A stretch of 64,000 nt of DNA from Ectobacillus ponti. Its GTDB lineage: Bacteria; Bacillota; Bacilli; Bacillales; Bacillaceae_G. The stretch lies in the NCBI RefSeq assembly GCF_024294785.1, contig NZ_JANCLT010000001.1, forward strand, positions 362,793-426,792. Reading direction: 5' to 3'. Positions 49,672 to 57,851 of the stretch are shown here, one piece after another (the first letter of the stretch is position 1; each line of letters opens with the position of its first letter). The notes beneath the pieces were generated by a model. It made no database searches, had not been told where the DNA came from, and saw only the letters and a program-made list of their open reading frames with translations. The translations under genes were made by a program, and so were the position numbers.

Positions 49672-50178
49672 CTAACCCAGCGAAAATTCCTGCTGTGCGA
49701 CAACGTTCCCATTGAGCTCCCGGAACTGGACCTGAATTACGCCGTTCTTGCACTCCAACAGAGCGTATGTCTTCTCCTTGCGCCCGCGCGGCAGAAGAAT
49801 GCTGCCCGGGTTCAACAGAAGCACGCCATTGATCACTTCCGCCCCCAATACATGCGAGTGGCCGAAGCAGGCCACCCGCGCACCTTGCTCCATCGCCTTA
49901 TACAGAAGCGTCTGCAGCGTCATTTTAATGTTATACAAATGGCCGTGTGTTACGAAAAAACGCAGCCCGCCCGCTTCTGTTATAATCTCGTTCGGAAAGC
50001 TGCCGCGCCAGTCGCAATTGCCCCGCACTACCGTATATCCCGCCAATGCTTCGTCAGCTTCGCCGAGCTCTGAATCACCGCAATGAATCATGAGCTCCGC
50101 CTCCTGCTGATGCAAAGCCTTCAGCTGCTCCAGTTCAGCAGTTGAGCCATGGCTGTCACTTACAATGAGCACCTTCAT
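49672..50178 (-). CDS. ysnB: Metallophosphoesterase of the YfcE/MJ0936 family (YsnB)
   Basis: 168 residues. Dinuclear metal site residues are visible in order: SDSHG (D8, H10), IHCGDSE, VRGNCDW, THGHLY and FGHSHV. It is likely a small phosphodiesterase with no confirmed natural substrate. It follows rdgB by 12 bases, the same rph-rdgB-ysnB order as B. subtilis. Confidence 0.93.
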   Translation of the reverse strand: MKVLIVSDSHGSTAELEQLKALHQQEAELMIHCGDSELGEADEALAGYTVVRGNCDWRGSFPNEIITEAGGLRFFVTHGHLYNIKMTLQTLLYKAMEQGARVACFGHSHVLGAEVINGVLLLNPGSILLPRGRKEKTYALLECKNGVIQVQFRELNGNVVAQQEFSLG

Positions 50179-50190
50179 TTCAATCCCCCA

Positions 50191-50832
50191 CTACCATTCC
50201 AGCTTTTCGCGGCCGGCCTTCTCAGCCTGAACCGGGAACCACTCCGCAATTTTCTGCTCCAGCTTGTGCAGCGCCCTTGCACGGTGGCTGATTTCATTTT
50301 TTTCAGCCGGTGTGAGCTCCGCCATCGTTTTCTTCTTCTCTGTCACATAAAAAATCGAATCGTAGCCGAAGCCGCCGGTGCCGCGCGGCTCTCTTACAAT
50401 CTCCCCCTCACACGTGCCATTGACGATGAATGTCTTTTGATCCGCATTGGGAAAAGCGACTGCCAATGCGCAGTAAAAGCGGGCTTTCCGCTTATCCTCG
50501 GGGACAATCTCCATTTCCTTCAGCACCTTCTGCAAATTCGCCTCGTCGTTTTTTTCTTTTCCGGCATAGCGGGCTGACCAAACGCCGGGCTGGCCGCTCA
50601 GGGCATCGACAATGAGGCCGGAGTCATCAGCAATGACAATCTCGCCAAGATGCCCGCATAAATGCTCCGCCTTTAAAATGGCATTCTCCTCGAATGTATC
50701 TCCCGTTTCCTCCGCCTCCTCGATGTGCGGATAATCGTGGAGCGTCTTCACCTCTAAGCCGTAGCGTGAAAACAGCTGCTCAAACTCCCGGGCTTTGCCC
50801 ATGTTTTTCGTTGCGATTACTACCTGCTTCAT
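50191..50832 (-). CDS. rdgB: XTP/dITP diphosphatase (RdgB/HAM1 family, YsnA)
   Basis: 213 residues. It hydrolyses deaminated purine nucleotides such as dITP and XTP and so keeps them out of DNA. Signatures are [14 protein letters not shown] at the start, [37 protein letters not shown], and FGYDSIFY then ISHRARAL. I choose ATG at 50830-50832 ([10 protein letters not shown]). The earlier open frame overlaps rph. Confidence 0.96.
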   Translation of the reverse strand: MKQVVIATKNMGKAREFEQLFSRYGLEVKTLHDYPHIEEAEETGDTFEENAILKAEHLCGHLGEIVIADDSGLIVDALSGQPGVWSARYAGKEKNDEANLQKVLKEMEIVPEDKRKARFYCALAVAFPNADQKTFIVNGTCEGEIVREPRGTGGFGYDSIFYVTEKKKTMAELTPAEKNEISHRARALHKLEQKIAEWFPVQAEKAGREKLEW

Positions 50833-50845
50833 AGTCCCACAGCCC

Positions 50846-51586
50846 TTATCCCTGAATTTTTGCCGCCACGTCGCCGAGTACGTCCTTTTGATAAGCCACA
50901 AGCTGTCCAATTCCATGCTCAGCCATCTCAAGCAGGCTGTTCATCTGCTCTCTTGTGAAGGTCGCTTCTTCCCCTGTGCCCTGCACCTCGACAAATTGGC
51001 CTTTTCCTGTCATTACGACATTCATGTCCACCTGTGCCTGTGAGTCTTCTATGTAGTTCAAGTCCAACACGACACCTGTATGTTCCACCACACCAACAGA
51101 GGTGGCTGCCAAGTAGTCATGCACAGGCATTGTATTCAGCTTGCCAATGTCCATAAGCTTTTGGAAGGCCAGCACCATGGCCACATAGGCACCGGTAATA
51201 GATGCCGTTCTTGTACCGCCGTCCGCTTGAATGACATCACAGTCAATCCACACTGTTTTTTCGCCAAGCGCCTTCAGGTCCACCACAGCCCGCAATGCCC
51301 GGCCGATAAGCCGCTGAATTTCCATGGTCCGCCCTGTTACCTTGCCTTTACTGGATTCTCTGATATTGCGCTGTTCCGTTGCCCGCGGCAGCATGGAGTA
51401 TTCAGCTGTAATCCAGCCCTTGCCCTCTCCGCGCATGAATGGCGGAACCCGGTCTTCAATGCTCGCTGTACAAATTACCTTTGTATCTCCCACCTCAATC
51501 AGCACAGACCCTTCCGCGTGCTTCAAATAATGCGGGGTTATGTGGATGCGGCGCAGCTCATCCGGCTGTCGTCCGTCTGCTCTCAT
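50846..51586 (-). CDS. rph: Ribonuclease PH
   Basis: 246 residues. A phosphorolytic 3'-5' exonuclease that trims tRNA 3' ends. It begins [16 protein letters not shown] and has the phosphate-binding and active-site stretches [30 protein letters not shown], and [23 protein letters not shown]. Translation starts behind AAGGAGG. Confidence 0.98.
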   Translation of the reverse strand: MRADGRQPDELRRIHITPHYLKHAEGSVLIEVGDTKVICTASIEDRVPPFMRGEGKGWITAEYSMLPRATEQRNIRESSKGKVTGRTMEIQRLIGRALRAVVDLKALGEKTVWIDCDVIQADGGTRTASITGAYVAMVLAFQKLMDIGKLNTMPVHDYLAATSVGVVEHTGVVLDLNYIEDSQAQVDMNVVMTGKGQFVEVQGTGEEATFTREQMNSLLEMAEHGIGQLVAYQKDVLGDVAAKIQG

Positions 51587-51613
51587 ATGAAAAACCTCCT
51601 TGCGAATCTACAG

Positions 51614-51700
51614 CTAGTATAGCCAAGTCTGAAATGCTCTTATGTATAGAAAAGAAAGAAGGGGAACCCTGTCCCCTTCTGCACTAGTATAGCAAGTCTG
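51614..51700. repeat. Near-identical short direct repeat flanking the gerM terminator
   Basis: CTAGTATAGCCAAGTCTG at 51614-51631 and CTAGTATAGCAAGTCTG at 51684-51700 differ by one base deletion. On the minus strand each holds TATACT. The gerM terminator sits between them. Confidence 0.7.
51645..51680 (-). terminator. Terminator of gerM
   Basis: On the minus strand AGAAGGGG and CCCCTTCT form a stem followed by TTCTTTTC. Confidence 0.8.
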
Positions 51701-51726
51701 GCTGGCAAATGATAGCTTTCATGCAC

Positions 51727-52788
51727 TCAGAAGCTTCCCGTGTTCACATTTTGCGGACGGGATACAGGCTTGGTCAGCTTCTCGCCCTTCTCTGTCAGCA
51801 GATCCGATTTGCCATTTACTTGAATGGCCACACCTTCAATGCCGCGCTGTTCTGTCAAGGAAAGAACAAGCGAATTCAGCACGTGATCGGAAATGATATT
51901 CTTGCCGACGCTGCCGTAAATATTTTCGTTGAAGTTGAGCGTAACCTTGCCGTTTTCAAACTTCGGATCGCTGATCAGGCGGGCATCCGAGTTGAATTCG
52001 CTCACCAGTGTGGAACGGTGGGAAGGCCCCTTCACCAGCTCCTGAATCACCGCTTTCACTTTATCATCCGTGTCAGCTGCAATGCGCCGTGTAACCGGCA
52101 CATAGTAGACCTGCTTGTTATTCTGTGCCACAAAGTAGAGCGTGACCGGCTTTGTATTCATGACATCCGCCACTTGCTCATCATCAAAGTTGATGCCATC
52201 CGCGCGGCTCAGGCCATTTACTGGCGTGTTGTTGACAGGCATCTTTGCCACATCCTGGCCGTTGATGCGCAGCTTCACCTGCTTGACTCCTTTAAATTGC
52301 GTCAGTGTCCAAGTAATGGACTCCACAATTTTGCGCTCTTCTTCCTTCTTGTACTTCTTGAAATCATCAGAGAAGTCCGCCACGGCTGTGCCATCCTTAA
52401 TGTCCACACCTTTTACCACCGTATTGGCCGGCAGCACAGCCTGGAAGCCATTCGGCAGCAGATTGGACACCGGGCCATCCTTCACTAAGTACTCCAGCGC
52501 CTGCTTCATATAGGCATTGCCCTGCGCCGCCGGCAGCTCCACCGTTTGCGGCACAACATATCCGTTTTTATCCATGAGATACAGCTCGCGCTTCACCATC
52601 TCTGTTTTCTTATCAGCCTGCGCGTTTTCTTTCGTCTTTGTCTGGGCGGCATCCTTACTGCCCTCCGATACCTTGACCGGCGGATCAATCGTCTCACTCG
52701 CCTTTTCTTGTCCAAACATGCCACAGCCCGTCAGCAGCACCGAGCCTGTGGCCACCACAGCAGCCCACTTCAATGCGGTTTTACGCAT
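51727..52788 (-). CDS. gerM: Spore lipoprotein GerM
   Basis: 353 residues. A lipoprotein signal peptide (basic MRKTALKW, hydrophobic core, lipobox LLTGC) is followed by a charged linker and two GerMN domains (about 85-205 and 225-345). GerM is needed for normal sporulation and germination and is thought to act in the ring-shaped complex of the engulfing forespore. It lies upstream of rph and downstream of racE, as in B. subtilis. Confidence 0.95.
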   Translation of the reverse strand: MRKTALKWAAVVATGSVLLTGCGMFGQEKASETIDPPVKVSEGSKDAAQTKTKENAQADKKTEMVKRELYLMDKNGYVVPQTVELPAAQGNAYMKQALEYLVKDGPVSNLLPNGFQAVLPANTVVKGVDIKDGTAVADFSDDFKKYKKEEERKIVESITWTLTQFKGVKQVKLRINGQDVAKMPVNNTPVNGLSRADGINFDDEQVADVMNTKPVTLYFVAQNNKQVYYVPVTRRIAADTDDKVKAVIQELVKGPSHRSTLVSEFNSDARLISDPKFENGKVTLNFNENIYGSVGKNIISDHVLNSLVLSLTEQRGIEGVAIQVNGKSDLLTEKGEKLTKPVSRPQNVNTGSF

Positions 52789-52859
52789 ACTTTCCCCTCC
52801 TCAGGCGGTTTGTACTACTATGTATACGAGCCTCCCTCCCATTTAGACCAGCTTGTTTA

Positions 52860-53037
52860 AAGAAAAGCGGAGGGGGCTCGCCCGGCTCACCGAAGGAAAG
52901 GTTCCCCGGCCGAAAAGGCGCTTTTTGCCTTTTTGTGCCGGGGGTTCTTCCCTGGCAGTGAGCCAGCCCCCGCAGCTGGACATGAAGAAAAGCGAAAGCA
53001 GCCCGCTTAGCCATCCGAAGGGAAGGTTCCCCGGCCG
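52860..53037. repeat. Dispersed intergenic repeat, copies B and C
   Basis: Two tandem but diverged copies in the gap between gerM and racE. Copy B begins AAGAAAAGCGG (52860) and ends AAGGTTCCCCGGCCG (52912). Copy C begins AAGAAAAGCG (52985) and ends with the same AAGGTTCCCCGGCCG (53037). Copy C matches the copy at 15250-15291. A terminator-like AAAAGGC/GCCTTTTT hairpin lies at 52914-52936. Confidence 0.75.
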
Positions 53038-53053
53038 CCAAAGCTCCATTCAC

Positions 53054-53084
53054 ACAAAAAAAAGCTCCCTGCCAAGAGGGAGCT
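53054..53084 (-). terminator. Terminator of racE
   Basis: On the minus strand AGCTCCCT and AGGGAGCT form a stem followed by TTTTTTTTG. Confidence 0.9.
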
Positions 53085-53877
53085 ACAATTCAATATGCTG
53101 GACATTTTGGATGGGCTGTCCAAACCACTTGGAGGCAATTTCCTTGAATTTGTCGGCAGCACCTGTCGTCAAAAACAAGTGCTCTTCCCGGCGCTTTCCC
53201 TTGTTCAGCAGCCCGCTGTGGTACAGAATCGTACTCACTTCCCGGGCCGTTTCATCACCTGAGCTGATCAAGCGTACCGCATTGCCCATAACGTCCTGAA
53301 TGACCGGCCCGAGGATCGGATAGTGTGTGCAGCCGAGGATGAGCGTGTCGATCTGTGTATGCTGCAGCGGCGCCAGCGTTTGCTTCACCACCTCGTAAGC
53401 CCGTTGGTCCTCAAACTCCCCATTCTCCACAAGCGGCACAAAGGGCGGGCAAGCAAGGCTTTCCACCTGCACATCGCTATTGATGGATTTTAAAGCATAC
53501 TCATATGCCTTGCTCTCAATCGTCCCAATTGTGCCGATTACGCCGACACGATGATTGTCCGTCATTTTAATCGCGGTGCGCGCTCCCGGATGAATCACCC
53601 CGATCACCGGAATGCCAAGCTCCTCCTGCATTTCCTCCAGCACCACGGAAGTGGCTGTATTGCAAGCAATTACCAGCATTTTTATATCCTGCGCCAGCAA
53701 ATAGTTGGTCATCTCCCAAGTGAACTGCCGTACTTCCTCCCGCGGACGGGGACCATACGGACATCTTGCTGTATCTCCTAAATAAATAATCCGCTCCTTC
53801 GGCAGCTGCCGCATCATTTCTCTCGCAACCGTCAAGCCGCCGACGCCCGAATCAATAACACCAATTGCTCTGTTCAA
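53083..53877 (-). CDS. racE: Glutamate racemase (RacE/MurI)
   Basis: 264 residues. It supplies D-glutamate for peptidoglycan. Catalytic cysteines lie in VIACNTATS and [11 protein letters not shown], the N-terminal motif is [17 protein letters not shown], and a conserved [13 protein letters not shown] follows. The start is TTG at 53875-53877 with a GGGGCGATGG ribosome site. B. subtilis has ysmB between this gene and gerE, but it is missing here. Confidence 0.97.
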   Translation of the reverse strand: MNRAIGVIDSGVGGLTVAREMMRQLPKERIIYLGDTARCPYGPRPREEVRQFTWEMTNYLLAQDIKMLVIACNTATSVVLEEMQEELGIPVIGVIHPGARTAIKMTDNHRVGVIGTIGTIESKAYEYALKSINSDVQVESLACPPFVPLVENGEFEDQRAYEVVKQTLAPLQHTQIDTLILGCTHYPILGPVIQDVMGNAVRLISSGDETAREVSTILYHSGLLNKGKRREEHLFLTTGAADKFKEIASKWFGQPIQNVQHIEL

Positions 53878-54065
53878 ACCATCGCCCCATTTGCTCTATA
53901 TGTTGGCATGTGATATGAAGGATGAGCCGAAGCCGGCCGGCATCCCCGAGGTTCGTTACCCTCTAAAAACCATTGTCTATTTTCCGCCTTTTTCGCTGAA
54001 AAAGCAAGAAGATATGTAAGGGGAACCGGCCTCCTTATCATGTCAGGAAGAAAGCCGGCCATATA

Positions 54066-54290
54066 TTACAGCTCGAGTTCTCCCATACGGAGAAGCTCTA
54101 CAACAGCTTGGGAGCGCCCCTTTACTCCCAACTTCTGCATGGCATTGGAAATATGATTTCGCACTGTTTTCTCGCTGATAAACAGTTCCCCTGCAATTTC
54201 CTTCGTTGTCTTATCTTGTACGAGCAGCTCGAACACCTCGCGTTCGCGCTTTGTAAGTAATGGTTTCGATACAAAGTCTTTTTCCTTCAA
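54066..54290 (-). CDS. gerE: Late sporulation transcription regulator GerE
   Basis: 74 residues, a single LuxR-type helix-turn-helix domain that is nearly identical to B. subtilis GerE ([39 protein letters not shown]). It tunes sigma-K-dependent coat genes in the mother cell. The start is TTG at 54288-54290 behind AGGAGGG. Confidence 0.97.
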   Translation of the reverse strand: MKEKDFVSKPLLTKREREVFELLVQDKTTKEIAGELFISEKTVRNHISNAMQKLGVKGRSQAVVELLRMGELEL

Positions 54291-54461
54291 TTGCTGTGAC
54301 CCTCCTCGCCTATGCCGGAGTCAATATGGGATAGGTATCCATTTAGTCATAGCATTGTATGAGCGGAGAGGGCAGCAGGTGCATGAAAAACAACGGTTTT
54401 TCATAGGGAAACCAACATAAAAACCAAAAAAGAGAGACGCACCAAAGCGCTCCCCGCCATC

Positions 54462-54623
54462 TTATCCGCCTGTGTTGTCCCCGCAGCATACGTAATAAAT
54501 CTGTTCCAACTCCGTTAAGGTCATCTCATACAAATGAACATCCGTCTGGTACAAACCTGCCGCCAGCAGCTTTTGAATATAATGCCGCTTCCGCTCTTCG
54601 ACCGCTTTTCGGAGCAAGCCCAT
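54462..54623 (-). CDS. FbpA-family small protein (Fur-regulated basic protein type)
   Basis: 53 residues: MGLLRKAVEERKRHYIQKLL, then YQTDVHLYEMTLTELEQIYY. This matches the pattern of the FbpA family of small Bacillus proteins, which in B. subtilis are made under iron starvation and are linked to an RNA chaperone role. I see no clear Fur box upstream, so iron control here is not shown. ATG at 54621-54623 follows AAGGGGGGA. It probably forms one transcript with the 46-residue gene just upstream. Confidence 0.7.
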   Translation of the reverse strand: MGLLRKAVEERKRHYIQKLLAAGLYQTDVHLYEMTLTELEQIYYVCCGDNTGG

Positions 54624-54636
54624 GCGCTGTCCCCCC

Positions 54637-54777
54637 TTAACTGTTTTGGACAACCCGCAGCAATTCAAACGCCCGATTGCCAGCGAGACAAATCAGCTCT
54701 TCCAACAGCTCATCCCGCAGCAGGTCCAGTTCTACAATTTTACGCGCCAGCTTTACAGATTGCTCTTCACTCCTCAT
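54637..54777 (-). CDS. 46-residue conserved-looking protein
   Basis: 46 residues starting MRSEEQSVKLARKIVELDLL and ending FELLRVVQNS. It appears as one amphipathic helix pair. GGAGGGATGAGAA is a strong ribosome site, the frame is clean, and the stop lies 13 bases before the ATG of the FbpA-like gene, whose AAGGGGGGA overlaps it. Short conserved genes of this kind often precede FbpA in Bacillus, but I cannot name it. Function unknown. Confidence 0.65.
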   Translation of the reverse strand: MRSEEQSVKLARKIVELDLLRDELLEELICLAGNRAFELLRVVQNS

Positions 54778-54845
54778 TTCTCATCCCTCCAGCTTCCTTA
54801 GCCTGCTTTCAGTGTATGAGAACAAAGGAGATGTGTCGCACTTTT

Positions 54846-54906
54846 CGTAAGAAAATGTAACACTGTTTTTTGCAGGAACTCGAATTATTTGTCAGAAAAT
54901 CTAACA
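54846..54906 (+). promoter_or_regulatory. Two TnrA/GlnR-type operators upstream of tnrA
   Basis: The 17-base site at 54890-54906 (TGTCAGAAAATCTAACA) fits the TnrA consensus TGTNANAWWWTMTNACA at every position. A second site at 54846-54862 (CGTAAGAAAATGTAACA) has two mismatches. They lie 44 bases apart, about four helical turns, suggesting binding on one face of the DNA. TnrA autoregulation is known in B. subtilis. Confidence 0.85.
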
Positions 54907-54976
54907 AGAAGGTCGCTTGCAATAGCATCCGCGCATATAGTAGAAGAAGAGACAGGAAGAAAGGAGAGGACCCCGC

Positions 54977-55321
54977 TTGCAGGATGAATCTTATAAAACA
55001 AAAAAGGTGATTTCTATTGGAGCTGTCAGCGAGATTACCGGTTTGTCAGAGCGGCAAATTCGTTATTATGAGGAGAGAAAGCTTGTTTTTCCAGAACGGA
55101 CAAAAAAAGGAACCCGTAAGTATTCCTTTCAGGACGTGGAGCGGTTGATGGACATTATCAATCAAATGGAGGATGGCGTGCAAACCTTTGAAATCCGGCA
55201 GGAACTGCTGAGGAAGGAAAAGGAGAAGGAAATGACCGACCGCAGTGTCCGGGATCAGATGATCCGCGGACAATTGAATGCGGTGTTCGGCATTGCGAAG
55301 CCTCGAAGATATCCTCGCTGA
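54977..55321 (+). CDS. tnrA: Nitrogen-starvation transcription regulator TnrA
   Basis: 114 residues, MerR-type. The DNA-binding domain (about 10-80) closely matches B. subtilis Tnr[50 protein letters not shown]. The C-terminal helix [14 protein letters not shown] is the glutamine-synthetase-sensing region, followed by an unusual tail AKPRRYPR. TnrA activates or represses nitrogen genes when ammonium and glutamine are low. The start is TTG at 54977, with GGAGAGG upstream. It stands apart from glnRA. The transporter next to it reads the other way. Confidence 0.9.
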   Translation: MQDESYKTKKVISIGAVSEITGLSERQIRYYEERKLVFPERTKKGTRKYSFQDVERLMDIINQMEDGVQTFEIRQELLRKEKEKEMTDRSVRDQMIRGQLNAVFGIAKPRRYPR

Positions 55322-55335
55322 CTGCAGGCTTACCC

Positions 55336-56076
55336 CTAACGGGCACTATAAATGCTTTGCAGCACTGCCGCATCCAGTTCGGCCGGCCCGCCATCAAATA
55401 CAATTCTTCCATGTGCCAGGCCGATAATTCTGGAGGCAAATGCCTTTGCCAATTCTACGCTGTGCAGATTCAACAGCATCGTAATGCCCTGCTCCCGGCA
55501 TAACTCCTGCAGCAGCTTCATAATCCCTTCTGCTGTCACCGGATCCAGATTCGAAACAGGCTCATCGCCCAGAATCAGCTTCGGCCGCTGCACCAACGCC
55601 CGCGCAATGGCAACCCGCTGCTTCTGGCCGCCGCTTAAATCCCGCACACGCGCATGCCGGAACTCCAGCATGCCCACGCGCTGCAGCACCTGCTCAGCCG
55701 CGTTGATTTCCTCCCTTTGGAAGCGGCCGGCTATGGCCCGCAGCACACTCATATCGCCAAAGCGCCCCACCAGAACATTTGTCAGAACATCGGCCCGCTC
55801 AAGCAAATGAAAGCCCTGGAAAATCATTCCGATTTGTTGGCGGTGCCGCCGCATGTCAGCCCGGCTTTTTGCCTGTACATGCTTTCCTTCCCAAAGAACT
55901 TCGCCTGATGAGGGCAGAACAAGCTGATTGATGCAGCGGATGAGGGTGGACTTTCCCGCGCCGCTCGAGCCGAGGACAGCGACAAACTCTCCCTGCCGGA
56001 TGGTGAGATCGATGTCCCGCAGCACAGCTTGGCCGGTTTTTGTATATTGTTTATGCATATGCCGCAATTCCAGCAT
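55336..56076 (-). CDS. phnC: Phosphonate-type ABC transporter ATP-binding protein PhnC
   Basis: 246 residues. Walker A is LGSSGAGKSTLIRCINQL, the Q-loop FQGFHLLERADVLTNVL is typical of PhnC, the signature is LSGGQKQRVAIARAL, and Walker B is LILGDEPVSNLDP. It is last in phnD-phnE-phnC, one base after phnE. No catabolic phosphonate genes are nearby. Confidence 0.92.
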   Translation of the reverse strand: MLELRHMHKQYTKTGQAVLRDIDLTIRQGEFVAVLGSSGAGKSTLIRCINQLVLPSSGEVLWEGKHVQAKSRADMRRHRQQIGMIFQGFHLLERADVLTNVLVGRFGDMSVLRAIAGRFQREEINAAEQVLQRVGMLEFRHARVRDLSGGQKQRVAIARALVQRPKLILGDEPVSNLDPVTAEGIMKLLQELCREQGITMLLNLHSVELAKAFASRIIGLAHGRIVFDGGPAELDAAVLQSIYSAR

Positions 56077-56077
56077 G

Positions 56078-56845
56078 TTAGATCACCTTACCCCGCAATA
56101 ATGAACCGGCATAGTCCACGACAATGACCAATGCCATAATTAAAAGCACCTCGGCTGCCACCGCTGAATACGAGAAAGTCTTGAAATCGATGAACAGCCG
56201 GTTCCCGATGCCGCCCGCACCGATAAAGCCCAGCACCAGCGACGTGCGGATGCCGACCTCAAAGCGGTAAAAGTATTGCGACAGAATGTTTGGCAATACT
56301 TGCGGCACATAGCCATACAGCAGCACCAGAATATGGGGAGCGCCTGTGGAAGCCACTGCTTCCGGCGGCCCTTCATCAGCTGCCTCCAGCAGTTCGGACA
56401 ACAGCTTGCCGAGTACACCGATGTTATGCAGCATAATGGCCGCCACACCGGGGAACGGACCCAATCCAAGTGTTACCACAAGCAGCAGGCCCCAGACAAT
56501 CTCCGGAACAGAACGCAAAAAGCTGAGAAGCACACGCACAATGTGATAGGAAGTGCGTGTGCGGTTTGTATTGCGGGCCGCCAGAAAGCTGAGCGGACCT
56601 GCCGCCAGAAGCGCCAATGTCGTCCCCAGGAAGGCAATCTGCACGGTCACCACTAAATCCTTCAGCGCCAGCGGCAGTACGCTCCAGTCGGGCGGCAGCC
56701 AATCCTTCTGAACAAACTGAAATGTGTTTCCGATATCAAGAAGCTGCAGCAGATTAAAGCCGGTTCCTGACCAGCTCCAGCCAAGTGCCATGAGCAAAAC
56801 GGCGCATACAAGGATGCGCCGCATAGAACGGAAGGGTGGTTTCAT
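56078..56845 (-). CDS. phnE: Phosphonate-type ABC transporter permease PhnE
   Basis: 255 residues with about six membrane segments. The permease EAA-type loop reads EAVASTGAPHILVLLYGYVPQ. The other family markers are SFLRSVPEIVWGLLLVVTLG and TSLVLGFIGAGGIGNRLF. It lies 14 bases after phnD. Confidence 0.92.
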   Translation of the reverse strand: MKPPFRSMRRILVCAVLLMALGWSWSGTGFNLLQLLDIGNTFQFVQKDWLPPDWSVLPLALKDLVVTVQIAFLGTTLALLAAGPLSFLAARNTNRTRTSYHIVRVLLSFLRSVPEIVWGLLLVVTLGLGPFPGVAAIMLHNIGVLGKLLSELLEAADEGPPEAVASTGAPHILVLLYGYVPQVLPNILSQYFYRFEVGIRTSLVLGFIGAGGIGNRLFIDFKTFSYSAVAAEVLLIMALVIVVDYAGSLLRGKVI

Positions 56846-56859
56846 TTCCGTTTCCCTTC

Positions 56860-57753
56860 CTACTCGAGCTTGCCAGCCTTTTCGGCTGCTTCTTTAATAA
56901 CCTCATAATCCTTATCAGACGCTTTCACAAAGCCGTCTGCCGCGAACGCATCCAAAATCTCCTTATCCTTGATGCCGAGGAAGGCATCCTGAAGCTTTGC
57001 ACGCAGATTCTCAGGGAAGCCCTTCCGCACTGCAAACGGATACTGGAACAGCTGCTCGGACTGCCAGATGATCTTATAATCATCCTTCTTAATTACGTTT
57101 GTTTCAATCAGCTTTTCAAAATACGCGCTGTCAATCGCGCCCGCATCCACCTGCTTGGCTGCCACAGCCTTTGCTGTTACATCATGGGAGCCTGTGTAGG
57201 TGACGCTCTTGAACTTGGAGTGGTCCTTATCCTCAAACAAGCCGCGCTTCTTCAGATTAATGCTTGGAATCAGCGAGCCGGAAGTGGAGTTTGGATCGCC
57301 GAACGCAAAACGGATGCTGCCGGCGTTCTTCTCCAGGTCCTCGATGCTGTTATAGGCCGAATCCTTCGGCACGATGATATAGGAATAATAGTACGGCTTT
57401 CCTTTGGCGGTCTTTGCCACCACAGCCTCCGCACCGCTCTTATGATGCGCCTTTACATATGTAAATGGCCCCAGAAAGGCAATATCCAGCTTGCTGTAGT
57501 TCAGCGCTTCCACCACACCGTTATAATCCGGATAATCCTTTACCTCTACCTTGCTGCCCAGCTTTTCAGACAATGCTGCCGCCAGCTTGTCCTTCGCAGC
57601 CTGGCTGATCTTCGCTTCTGCCGGAATCACTCCGAGCGTGATTGTTTTTCCTGTTGCTCCCTGCTTCTCTGTCTTCGTCTCATCCTTGGCGCCGCAGCCG
57701 GCTGCCGCAAAAAGAAGGAAGAGAAGGCTCAGGAATGATACCCATTTTTTCAC
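56860..57753 (-). CDS. phnD: Phosphonate/phosphite-type substrate-binding lipoprotein PhnD
   Basis: 297 residues. A lipoprotein signal (MKKWVSFLSLLFLLFAAAGC) is followed by a two-lobed periplasmic-binding fold with the PhnD landmarks KLDIAFLGPFTYVKA and FAFGDPNSTSGSLIP, and VDAGAIDSAYFE. The start is GTG at 57751-57753 behind AGGTGA. Substrate could be phosphonate, phosphite or a phosphate ester and cannot be fixed here. Confidence 0.9.
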   Translation of the reverse strand: MKKWVSFLSLLFLLFAAAGCGAKDETKTEKQGATGKTITLGVIPAEAKISQAAKDKLAAALSEKLGSKVEVKDYPDYNGVVEALNYSKLDIAFLGPFTYVKAHHKSGAEAVVAKTAKGKPYYYSYIIVPKDSAYNSIEDLEKNAGSIRFAFGDPNSTSGSLIPSINLKKRGLFEDKDHSKFKSVTYTGSHDVTAKAVAAKQVDAGAIDSAYFEKLIETNVIKKDDYKIIWQSEQLFQYPFAVRKGFPENLRAKLQDAFLGIKDKEILDAFAADGFVKASDKDYEVIKEAAEKAGKLE

Positions 57754-57851
57754 TTTGCTTCACCTGTTTCTTTCTGTTAGAATTTTATCCTTTATGCACT
57801 TTCGTATTATAGCAGACACTTCTGCAGCGGAATACCGTTTTCTTCGCCGCC

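Noticed and set aside
52781-53053. Two minus-strand open frames in the gerM-racE gap
   Set aside because: They run through the intergenic repeat copies and terminators, with no family likeness.
54025-54060. A terminator after gerE
   Set aside because: A CCGG-closed imperfect stem with TTCCCCTT behind it is present, but the pairing and T run are too weak to list as a terminator.
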